This document shows, one piece after another, positions 26,223-33,178 of a stretch of 64,000 nt of DNA. Position 1 is the stretch's first letter; every line of letters begins with the position of its first letter. The notes under the pieces are model-generated. The model was not told the origin of the DNA, made no database searches, and saw only the letters and a list, made by a program, of their open reading frames with translations. The DNA is taken from contig JANSXV010000002.1 in assembly GCA_024742735.1 (NCBI GenBank), positions 1-64,000 on the forward strand. The letters are read 5' to 3'. A program made the translations under genes and the position numbers. This stretch comes from Alphaproteobacteria bacterium. Lineage in GTDB: Bacteria > Pseudomonadota > Alphaproteobacteria > Caulobacterales > Maricaulaceae.

Positions 26223-26283
26223 GCCGCTTCGCCGCGGCGCCCGGCGCTGGTCAGATGCGCGCCTGCGGCCTAGCTTGGCGGCC

Positions 26284-27042
26284 ATGAGCGAGGAAACCGT
26301 CAGCTTCGGCTTTAGAGAAGTCCCGCGCGAGGCCAAGCGCGGCCTGGTGCGCGGCGTGTTTGAGTCCAGCGCCCGGCGCTATGATCTCATGAATGACTTC
26401 ATGAGCCTTGGCGTGCACCGGGTCTGGAAGGACATCACGGTCACCAAGGCCGCCCCGCGTCCCGGCGCGCGCCTGATCGACGTGGCCGGCGGGACCGGCG
26501 ATATCGCACGGGCCTGGCTGGACCGGGCCGACGCCATGACGCGCCGCCGCGGCGGCCGGCACGCCGAGGCCGTCGTGGCCGACATCAATGAAGCCATGCT
26601 GCAGGCGGGTCTCAAGCGCGGAGGCCGTGCACGGCTCGACTGGGTCACGGCCGACGCGGAAAACCTGCCCTTCGACGACGCCTCCGCCGATAGCGTGACC
26701 ATCGGCTTCGGCATCCGCAACGTCACCGACCGCATGGCGGCCCTGAAAAGCATGCATCGCGTGCTAAAGCCCGGCGGCCGTTTCGTATGCCTTGAGTTCT
26801 CCCGGCCCACGACCCGGGCGCTGGAAAAACTCTACGACGCCTGGTCGTTCAACGTGATCCCGCCCCTGGGCGGCCTGATCGCCAAGGACCGGGACAGCTA
26901 CCAGTATCTGGTGGAGTCCATCCGCCGCTTCCCGCACCAGTCCGCGTTCGCGGCCGAGCTGGAAGCGGCCGGCTTTGCCCGCGTCGACGTCACGAACCTG
27001 TCCGGCGGCATCGCCGCGATCCATGCCGGCTGGAAGATCTGA
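26284..27042 (+). CDS. ubiE: Demethylmenaquinone/ubiquinone C-methyltransferase UbiE
   Basis: This 252-residue SAM-dependent class I methyltransferase performs the C-methylation step in ubiquinone synthesis. Motif I is LIDVAGGTGDIA. The UbiE signatures YDLMNDFMSLGVHRVWK and RVLKPGGRFVCLEFSRP are both present, and GIAAIHAGWKI ends the protein as usual. The start is at MSEET (26284). The gene is normally followed by ubiB; here ubiB is 9.3 kb further on. Confidence 0.96.
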   Translation: MSEETVSFGFREVPREAKRGLVRGVFESSARRYDLMNDFMSLGVHRVWKDITVTKAAPRPGARLIDVAGGTGDIARAWLDRADAMTRRRGGRHAEAVVADINEAMLQAGLKRGGRARLDWVTADAENLPFDDASADSVTIGFGIRNVTDRMAALKSMHRVLKPGGRFVCLEFSRPTTRALEKLYDAWSFNVIPPLGGLIAKDRDSYQYLVESIRRFPHQSAFAAELEAAGFARVDVTNLSGGIAAIHAGWKI

Positions 27043-27137
27043 CGATCTTTTTGAACGCCTGTCGAAGCGCGCCCGCCTGAAACGTCCTATGATCAGCCCT
27101 GCGGATGGTCCGCGGGCGCTGATCAGGAGACGTGATC

Positions 27138-27503
27138 ATGCAGTACGCCATATTATTCTATGAAGACTCAAAGGCGCTCGCCGACCGGACGGGCGAGGAC
27201 GCCGCCGCCTACTGGTCGACCTGGGCGGCCTATTTCGGCGCGCTGGGCGAGAAGACCCTGTCCGGCGAATGCCTGAAGGGTCCAGAGACCGGCGCTGTCG
27301 TGCGGCTCACAGGATCCAGCCGGCAGGTCCAGGACGGCCCCTATGCCGACACCAAGGAACAGCTCGGCGGCTTCGCGGTCATCGAGGCCGAAAGCCTTGA
27401 GGACGCGCTCGCCTGGGCCGAACGCTGCCCCGCTGCGCAGGGCGGAGCTGTCGAAGTTCGCCCGGTCCAGCCCATGCGCGAGATTCCGGAGATGCAGTCA
27501 TGA
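27138..27503 (+). CDS. YCII/DGPF domain protein, first of a pair
   Basis: This 121-residue protein of the YciI-like (DGPF) family has the diagnostic QDGPYADTKEQLGGFAVIEAESLEDALAWA segment. The exact reaction is unknown. Two copies sit directly before an ECF42-type sigma factor, the arrangement that defines that sigma group. Its stop overlaps the start of the second copy by four bases (ATGA). ATG 27138 follows AGGAGACGTG. Confidence 0.85.
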   Translation: MQYAILFYEDSKALADRTGEDAAAYWSTWAAYFGALGEKTLSGECLKGPETGAVVRLTGSSRQVQDGPYADTKEQLGGFAVIEAESLEDALAWAERCPAAQGGAVEVRPVQPMREIPEMQS

Positions 27504-27841
27504 AATACATGCTCCTTCTGCACGACGACGAGGCGGCCTGGCTTGCCATGAGCGAAGCGGAGCAGGGCGAAGTCGTCGCCCGGCACATGGCGTATTCGGA
27601 AGCGCTGGAGAAAGCCGGCGCCCTGGCCGGCGGCGAACCGCTGGATGAGGCCGCGAGCGCGAAGATCGTGCGTGGCGGCGCTGTCCAGGACGGGCCGTAC
27701 GCTGACACCAAGGAGCAGCTTGGCGGCGTCTACATCATCGAGGCGGCGGACATGGATGCTGCAATCGCCTGGGCCAGGCGGTGTCCGGTCTCACCGGCCG
27801 GAGCGGTGGAGGTCCGGCCCATCCCCAGCTATGGCGGCTGA
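27500..27841 (+). CDS. YCII/DGPF domain protein, second of a pair
   Basis: This 113-residue YciI-like protein has MKYMLLLHDDEAAW at the start and QDGPYADTKEQLGGVYIIEAADMD in the middle, closely resembling the preceding gene. The two are a tandem duplication. The start overlaps the first copy by four bases, and the stop overlaps the sigma factor start by eleven, so the three genes are translationally coupled. It is a presumed target or partner of the sigma factor. Confidence 0.87.
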   Translation: MKYMLLLHDDEAAWLAMSEAEQGEVVARHMAYSEALEKAGALAGGEPLDEAASAKIVRGGAVQDGPYADTKEQLGGVYIIEAADMDAAIAWARRCPVSPAGAVEVRPIPSYGG

Positions 27842-29066
27842 CCAGCTCGGCAGGGCGCGCGCGGCGGCGGAGGCCGCCGCCCGCGACGCCTACGGCCGTC
27901 TACTGGGTCAGCTGGTGCGCCGCACCGGAGATCTGGCCGAGGCTGAGGATGCGCTGGCCGGCGCCTTCGAGGCCGCTCTGGCCTCATGGCCGCAGGCCGG
28001 CGTGCCTGATGCGCCGGAGGCCTGGCTCCTGACGGCGGCTCGACGGCGCCTGACGGATGCCGGCCGGCGCAGCTCCGTCCGCCGGGCCGCGGAACCCGCT
28101 CTCGCCCAGCTCGCAGACGAGGCGGCCGCGCGCGAAACACCGGACTGGCCCGACGCACGCCTGGCGCTCATGACCGCCTGCGCGCGTCCGGAGATTGATC
28201 CTGCTGTCCGCGCGCCCCTGATGCTGCAGGTCGTGCTTGGAATGGACGCGGCGCACATCGCCTCCGCCTTTCTGGTCAAGCCCGCCACCATGGGCCAGCG
28301 CCTGAGCCGGGCCAAGGCGCGGATTCGCGAGGCCGGTCTCAGTTTCGAGCGCCCGGCGCCGGAGCAGCTTGCCGCCGCGCTGGAGCCGGTGCTGGATGCG
28401 ATCTACACCGCCTATGGCGCGGGATGGGACGGTCTGGGCGGGGACGACCCTTCCGCGAAAGGCCTCGCCGACGAGGCCGGCTTCCTGGCCAGTCTGGCCG
28501 CACGCCTGGCGCCGCAGAGCGGGGAAGCCCACGGCCTGGTCGCGCTCATCGCCCATTGTGAAGCGCGTGCGGGAGCGCGCCGAGGCCCTGACGGGCGCTT
28601 CGTGCCGCTCGACGAACAGGATCCTGCACGCTGGGACGACCAACTTGTCGCTTTGGGCGAAGCCGCCTTGCGCCGCGCCCTGGCGTGCGGTCCGCCGGGC
28701 CGGTTCGCCCTGGAGGCCGCCATCCAGTCCGTCCACGCCGAGCGGCGCCGCACAGGGCGCACCAACTGGGCCGCGGCTGCGGCGCTGTACGACGCCCTTA
28801 TGGAGACCGGTCGCGCCGGTCTGGGCGCTGCAGTGGCTCGAGCGTCAGCCCATGGCAGGGCCCATGGCGCAGAACGAGCCCTCGAAGCCCTGAACTCGAT
28901 GCGCGCCCACGCGGTCGATTATCAACCTTTCCACGCGGCGCTGGCTTTCTGGCTAGCCCAGAGCGGAAACGCCCCGGCGGCGCGCGAAGCCTATGCGCGG
29001 GCCGCCGCCTTGAGCGCCGACCCGGTGGTGCGACGCTACTTGAACGCCCGGCGCGACGCAATTTAG
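27831..29066 (+). CDS. ECF42-type RNA polymerase sigma factor with C-terminal TPR-like extension
   Basis: This 411-residue extracytoplasmic-function sigma factor has sigma2 at about residues 10-80 (YGRLLGQLVRRTGDLAEAEDALAGAFEAAL) and sigma4 at about 100-165 (MGQRLSRAKARIREA). A long alpha-helical C-terminal domain follows (EPVLDAIYTAYGAGW onward). It ends in repeats such as FWLAQSGNAPAAREAYARAAALS, resembling TPR. ECF42 members carry this extension instead of a separate anti-sigma factor and sit beside DGPF genes, as here. ATG 27831 lies inside the second YCII gene. Confidence 0.88.
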   Translation: MAADQLGRARAAAEAAARDAYGRLLGQLVRRTGDLAEAEDALAGAFEAALASWPQAGVPDAPEAWLLTAARRRLTDAGRRSSVRRAAEPALAQLADEAAARETPDWPDARLALMTACARPEIDPAVRAPLMLQVVLGMDAAHIASAFLVKPATMGQRLSRAKARIREAGLSFERPAPEQLAAALEPVLDAIYTAYGAGWDGLGGDDPSAKGLADEAGFLASLAARLAPQSGEAHGLVALIAHCEARAGARRGPDGRFVPLDEQDPARWDDQLVALGEAALRRALACGPPGRFALEAAIQSVHAERRRTGRTNWAAAAALYDALMETGRAGLGAAVARASAHGRAHGAERALEALNSMRAHAVDYQPFHAALAFWLAQSGNAPAAREAYARAAALSADPVVRRYLNARRDAI

Positions 29067-29138
29067 GCGCCCGATCTGGTTTGTCATAACCACAGTACGC
29101 GCTAAAGTCGCACTTCTCTCAGGCTGGGCGGCGAAACC

Positions 29139-30386
29139 ATGACCGATCTCTTTCGGAAACAAGCGATAGACCACGCGTACCGCCGCCGTCTCGACGGGTC
29201 GGTCGTGCTGGCGACGCCGCTGTCCATCAAGCTTCTCGGACTCCTGTCCGCGATCGTGGTGGCGGGCGTGGTCATATTCGCATCTACCGCGAGCTATTCA
29301 CGCCGCGAGACCGCGCCAGGCTGGCTGACCCCGGATCAGGGCGTCGTGCGCGCCGCCGCCCTGTCGGGCGGCCGGATCGAAGCGATCCTCACCGAGGAGG
29401 GCGCTTCGCTGGAGGCGGGTGCGCCGATCGCCCGCCTGCGGCTGGATCAGCAAACCGAGGACGGCGCGGCGGGTGAACAGATCCTGGCCGCGCTGCGGAT
29501 CCAGGCCGAAGCCGCAGCCCAGTCCGCGCGTACCGAAATCGCCCGGCTGCAGCTGGAGGCGCGCCGGCAGGGCGATGCGCTGGAAACGCTGCAACGCGAG
29601 CGGTCCGGCGTCGTCGAGCAGATCACGCTCCAGCGCCAGCAGGTCTCCCTGGCCGAGGAGCAGATCGAGCGCGCTGAACAACTGGCCGAGCGGGGCTTCC
29701 TGTCCGGCCGCGAGCTGGACGACCGGCGCCAGCGGGCGCTGGCCGCCCGTCAGGCCCTCGCCGCACTGGAGCGCACCCGAACAGGGCTTGACCGTCAGAT
29801 CACTGATGCCCGATCGGCGATTGAGGCCGCGCCGCTGGAGATAGAGGCCGCTGAAGCGCGCGCCCGCTCGGCGGAGGCCGCGCTGCAGGAACGCCTGTCC
29901 GGTCAGGCCGCGCGCACGGTCGCAGTGGTTTCGGCGCCGAGCGCGGCCCGGGTCGCCGCCTTGCCTGTGCGGCCCGGCCAGACCCTGTCACCGGGAGAGA
30001 CCGTGGCCGTGCTCGTGCCCGCCGGCGGCACGCTGATCGCCGAGCTTTACCTGCCCACACGCGCAGCCGGCTTCATCGCGCCGGGCCAGACGGTCAATCT
30101 GCGCGTGGACGCCTTCCCGCACCAGCGCTTCGGCACGGCGGAGGCTGTCGTCACCTCGGTTTCGCGCACCGTGCTGGCGCCGAACGAGGCCGCCATCCCG
30201 GGCCTGACGCTCCAGGAGCCGGTCTTCCGGGTGGAAGCCGCCCTGCAACGCACGGACATGGAAGCCTATGGCGAAGTGATCCCGCTGCAGCCCGGCCTGC
30301 TTGTCTCCGCCGACATCATCATCGACCGGCGCAACCTGATCGAATGGCTGTTCGATCCGCTGTTCGCGGCCGGGCGGCGCGGCTAG
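29139..30386 (+). CDS. HlyD/CvaA-type periplasmic adaptor of a peptide export system
   Basis: This 415-residue membrane fusion protein of the bacteriocin (CvaA-like) subgroup has one transmembrane helix at about 30-50 and a lipoyl-like half-motif. A long coiled coil follows (about 105-255, many Arg/Glu/Ala heptads), then a second lipoyl half and a beta-barrel (LIAELYLPTRAAGFIAPGQTVNLRVDAF, quoted here as LIAELYLPTRAAGFI). In type I secretion it bridges the ABC exporter to an outer-membrane TolC-like channel. The matching exporter is 2.8 kb downstream. Its last 98 bases are duplicated at 32049-32146. Confidence 0.88.
   Translation: MTDLFRKQAIDHAYRRRLDGSVVLATPLSIKLLGLLSAIVVAGVVIFASTASYSRRETAPGWLTPDQGVVRAAALSGGRIEAILTEEGASLEAGAPIARLRLDQQTEDGAAGEQILAALRIQAEAAAQSARTEIARLQLEARRQGDALETLQRERSGVVEQITLQRQQVSLAEEQIERAEQLAERGFLSGRELDDRRQRALAARQALAALERTRTGLDRQITDARSAIEAAPLEIEAAEARARSAEAALQERLSGQAARTVAVVSAPSAARVAALPVRPGQTLSPGETVAVLVPAGGTLIAELYLPTRAAGFIAPGQTVNLRVDAFPHQRFGTAEAVVTSVSRTVLAPNEAAIPGLTLQEPVFRVEAALQRTDMEAYGEVIPLQPGLLVSADIIIDRRNLIEWLFDPLFAAGRRG
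30289..30386 (+). repeat. 98-bp direct repeat, copy 1 (3' end of the HlyD gene)
   Basis: The last 98 bases of the adaptor gene, ending at its TAG, recur at 32049-32146 with two mismatches near the end. Copy 1 is in frame within the intact gene. Confidence 0.9.
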
Positions 30387-30652
30387 GGGGGGGGCGGCCC
30401 ATATACGGACGTCAAAAGTCAAGACGTGCCCTTAAATGGTCCAGGTGAATTTCTTGCAGCCTCCGACTTCATCCCGAAAGCTTGATTGCGGCTTGAAACA
30501 GTTTGCGCTTGCTCTACCATAGATAGCATAAACGAAGTCAGACGAGTTGGGCCACACCGCCAACCCCATTGCGCAAGTCTGCGTCCGGCCGAGAAGCGAG
30601 TCGAAATCATCTGGGCCGCTCGATTGCGCCTTGTGCTTGAAAAGAGATCATC

Positions 30653-31069
30653 ATGGAAAGCGACGCAGTTATCAGGTCAATGGCCGAAGAAATATGGGGG
30701 GAGCGAAATCTAGATGCTCTAGACAAGTGGTACAGCCCTGCGTTTTCCAATTATGTCGGCGCGACAGGCCACAAAACATCTGTCTCTATGTTGCGCCAAG
30801 GGCTTTCGATAATTTTTTCGGCGTTCTCCAATACAAGACTTGAGGTGCTTCAACAGGTCACCCACGGCGAAATGGTGGCCTCGCGCCTGATGCTTTATGG
30901 GGTCCATACTGGCGAATTTATGGGCGTTGCACCTACCCATACTGATATCATGGTCGCTGGAAGCCGCTTTGATCGCGTGCAGCATGGAAAGATTGTTGAG
31001 CACTCGTCCATGCTCGATATCTTTTCAATACTAAACCAAATCCAGAAAAAGCCTCCAATAAAAATGTGA
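30653..31069 (+). CDS. SnoaL-like (NTF2-fold) ester cyclase family protein
   Basis: This 138-residue NTF2-like SnoaL family protein has motifs GEFMGVAPTHTDIMVAGSRFDR and HGKIVEHSSMLD, which match the G-x-F-x-G-x-x-P-T and RI..GKI.EHW signatures of the group. The function of bacterial members is diverse and unknown here. Base composition is clearly more AT-rich than the flanking genes, with codons such as AGA and ATA. It starts seven bases before the next gene, which suggests an operon. A plausible promoter (TTGAAA, 16 bases, TACCAT) is at 30493-30520. Confidence 0.75.
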   Translation: MESDAVIRSMAEEIWGERNLDALDKWYSPAFSNYVGATGHKTSVSMLRQGLSIIFSAFSNTRLEVLQQVTHGEMVASRLMLYGVHTGEFMGVAPTHTDIMVAGSRFDRVQHGKIVEHSSMLDIFSILNQIQKKPPIKM

Positions 31070-31076
31070 GTGCAAT

Positions 31077-31586
31077 ATGAAGCTCTACGAGTCGGCGCAA
31101 AGTACCGGTTACAATCCGATGCTATTTCTAACGCATGAATTCGAAGGTGCGAAAACCTACGTGCTATTTGCAACTTCTAATGATACTTATTTCCGTGTAA
31201 TAACGTCGACCGTAGCTTCGGTCGCCGGCATTTCTATGATCGCATTCAGTCACCCCTTTGAGGAAGCGCGGGTTTACGGCCTGCTTGCAGCAGCGATTTT
31301 GCTCTGTATTTCCATGTTCGTATTCGTATCTGGAACTTTAAACAAGCGAGCGCTTGTTTCAGAACCACCAAAAATTCTGGGGAGAGCTCCGGATATTTAT
31401 ACTATTGAGTGGTTTTTTAATTTCTTATTCGCCTCATTGCTCATTATCACGAGTGCAAATTATTTTTCAGCCCTTTACCTTAAGTTTCTTCTCGGCGCCT
31501 GCGCAATTCCCCCCGCTCTCATGGCCGTCATGCCGTTTGTCGGTGACAGGCTTTATGCAAACAGAGAGCGCGGCATTAGGGTCTGA
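31077..31586 (+). CDS. Small polytopic membrane protein; candidate bacteriocin immunity protein
   Basis: This 169-residue protein has about four predicted transmembrane segments: residues 40-60, 65-85, 112-132 and 135-155. I recognise no family. It lies between the HlyD adaptor and the double-glycine precursor, in a stretch of low GC content. Immunity proteins of colicin-V-like microcins are small inner-membrane proteins encoded beside the precursor, so that role is inferred from position and topology only. Alternatively it may be unrelated cargo, like the SnoaL gene. Confidence 0.6.
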   Translation: MKLYESAQSTGYNPMLFLTHEFEGAKTYVLFATSNDTYFRVITSTVASVAGISMIAFSHPFEEARVYGLLAAAILLCISMFVFVSGTLNKRALVSEPPKILGRAPDIYTIEWFFNFLFASLLIITSANYFSALYLKFLLGACAIPPALMAVMPFVGDRLYANRERGIRV

Positions 31587-31655
31587 CAATTTGTGCGTGT
31601 GTTGGATCAATGAACGTGGCTCCTGGATGGAGCCGGACCCAAAGGAGGACTGAAC

Positions 31656-31883
31656 ATGCGCGAATTGACCATGAATGAAATTGACGCCGTTTACGGCGGT
31701 CTTGACAAAAGCGACGCTGCCGCAATGGCCGCCGTTCTCGGCGTCGGCGCCGCCCTTACCGGCACGACTGCTCTCGCCGCCGGCGCAACCGGCGTCGGGG
31801 CGCCGGCTGCGCTTGCGGCAGGCGCGGTCTCGGCCGTCATGGGCCTGGCCGCTGCAGGCCTCGCGCTCTATGCGGCGACCTAG
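31656..31883 (+). CDS. Double-glycine leader bacteriocin (colicin-V-like) precursor peptide
   Basis: The 75-residue peptide starts MRELTMNEIDAVYGG. This leader fits the GG consensus at every key position: L at -12, T at -11, E at -8, I at -7, V at -4 and GG at -2/-1. It resembles the CvaC leader. Cleavage after Gly15 would release a 60-residue core rich in Ala and Gly, with no cysteine and three hydrophobic stretches with GxxxA-type spacing, ending LALYAAT. This is typical of pore-forming class II microcins. A perfect AAAGGAGG lies at 31640-31647. The exporter with a C39 peptidase is downstream. Confidence 0.85.
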   Translation: MRELTMNEIDAVYGGLDKSDAAAMAAVLGVGAALTGTTALAAGATGVGAPAALAAGAVSAVMGLAAAGLALYAAT

Positions 31884-31901
31884 CCGTTAATCTAACGGCG
31901 T

Positions 31902-31942
31902 CCGCTGAGTTTGGAGTCGGAAACTGATTCCAGGCTCAGCGG
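31902..31942. repeat. Inverted repeats after the precursor gene
   Basis: CCGCTGAG (31902-31909) pairs with CTCAGCGG (31935-31942), with further complementarity inside (GGA with TCC). Just before it, GCCGTTA, three bases, TAACGGC overlaps the precursor stop (31883-31899). There is no T tract, so termination is uncertain. The site lies at the junction between the cargo and the duplicated HlyD end. Confidence 0.45.
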
Positions 31943-32048
31943 CGTCCATTGGCAGATGGAGCGAGCAGGCATCTACACGACGTGGCGACCGATCGCGCCG
32001 CCGCAGCAGCGCCGCGAAGCCGGGGTCCATCGCGAAACGACTCCGCAG

Positions 32049-32146
32049 AGCCCGGCCTGCTTGTCTCCGCCGACATCATCATCGACCGGCGCAACCTGAT
32101 CGAATGGCTGTTCGATCCGCTGTTCGCGGCCGGGCGGCGGGGTTAG
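32049..32146 (+). repeat. 98-bp direct repeat, copy 2 (orphan HlyD 3' end)
   Basis: This repeats 30289-30386 with two base changes, including GGTTAG for GGCTAG at the end. It lacks the rest of the gene and is therefore a recombination scar. Its terminal bases overlap the stop of the facing lipoprotein gene. Confidence 0.9.
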
Positions 32147-32850
32147 GGCGACGCGTCGCCACCGCACGGCGCACGATGATGGTTCATGATCCGAAGCTCC
32201 CATGACGCTGGTATCAGGCCGGCGCGGCGCCGACGCTCGGCGAGGCCGTCCGCGTCTTCCGTGCGCCAGCGCACCCGCCGCCCGGTTTGCGGGTCACACA
32301 GATACTGCGTTCCGTAGACCTGAGGTTCGCCTGCGCGCATGCGGATGCGGTCGCGCAGGGTCACGACCTGCGACGCAGGCACGAAGCCGTACGCCGCCGC
32401 CTGTTCAAAATAGTCCAGGCCCTCGCCCAATAGCTCGCGGTCGGGCGAATGTTGCACGACTAACCAGAGTTGTTTGGAGGCGCGGTCACCCAGATCGCAC
32501 GGATGAGGCCAGCCGCGTTCAGCGACCGCATCTTGAAGCAGCGCGGAGATTTCAGCGTCGGTCTGCGGCGCATCCTCGACGCCGGGTCCGCCGCGCAGGG
32601 CCCGGTCGTAAGCGCGCAGCCGGTCGGCCAGCGCCAGCCAGGTTTCGTCACGCTGATCGCTTTCGCAGCGCTCTTGCGGCTCGCGCAACTCCTCGGCGGC
32701 CGCATGCGCCAGAACCCGCGGCAGAAGATCCAGCGGAATGTTGGGTCCATCGGAGGCAGTCTCGCGAGCGCCGCTGCATCCCGCCGCCAGGACGGCGGCG
32801 GAAAACACGGTGAAACCGCACGAGAGCGCAGTCCTGAACCAGGCGGTCAT
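32143..32850 (-). CDS. Lipoprotein with a DUF6624-like C-terminal region
   Basis: This 235-residue protein has a lipobox AAGC near residue 20. The C-terminal half reads LVVQHSPD, then LRDRIRMRAGEPQVYGTQYLC and ERRRRAGLIP. The order Q-H, DR...G.pQ.YGTQ and RR..GL resembles DUF6624, a family of unknown role. The stop overlaps the duplicated HlyD end, and the start follows a micro-ORF with a bacteriocin-leader-like sequence. A relative with the same tail pattern is encoded at 35464-36279 beyond the exporter, so the exporter is flanked by two members. Confidence 0.6.
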   Translation of the reverse strand: MTAWFRTALSCGFTVFSAAVLAAGCSGARETASDGPNIPLDLLPRVLAHAAAEELREPQERCESDQRDETWLALADRLRAYDRALRGGPGVEDAPQTDAEISALLQDAVAERGWPHPCDLGDRASKQLWLVVQHSPDRELLGEGLDYFEQAAAYGFVPASQVVTLRDRIRMRAGEPQVYGTQYLCDPQTGRRVRWRTEDADGLAERRRRAGLIPASWELRIMNHHRAPCGGDASP

Positions 32851-32860
32851 GCTTGCATCG

Positions 32861-32929
32861 CTATCGTATCGCCCCTGCCTCCATGGACAGCTCACGAACG
32901 CCGTCGAACTCCTGAACCATCGCCGTCAT
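32861..32929 (-). CDS. 22-residue leader-like micro-ORF (possible truncated GG-leader peptide)
   Basis: ATG 32929 has an excellent AAGGAGG seven bases upstream. The frame reads MTAMVQEFDGVRELSMEAGAIR and stops at TAG 32861-32863, eleven bases before the lipoprotein start. The segment VRELSME resembles MRELTMNE of the precursor at 31656, but no GG cleavage site follows in any frame. It may be the leader of a lost bacteriocin gene whose core was replaced by the lipoprotein gene, or a translated leader for that lipoprotein. Confidence 0.4.
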   Translation of the reverse strand: MTAMVQEFDGVRELSMEAGAIR

Positions 32930-33178
32930 GGCGATCCTCCTTCTGTTTCAGGTTCACAACGGTGCGTGGCCACGCAAATACAACTTTGGTGAATCTCAAA
33001 AGTGCGTTTCAAGCAAAATACAACCTCAAAAATTTGCGAGTTTGAACCTGATGCGATCTCTGACTCGGGCGTTGCGGCGCTGAGCCGTTATTAACCGCGA
33101 TGCAATCATGCCTTGAACGCACTCGCCTGAAAAGCCATGCTCGTCTCGCACGTTTGCCTGTCGCGCATCGCCTTCAGG

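Noticed and set aside
30486-30843. Short frames between the HlyD gene and the SnoaL gene
   Set aside because: No ribosome-binding site, overlapping alternatives, and none with a GG leader or other pattern.
31893-31945. Integron attC site after the bacteriocin gene
   Set aside because: It begins with a TAAC-like box and has inverted arms, but lacks the matching GTTA-type end and extrahelical base pattern.
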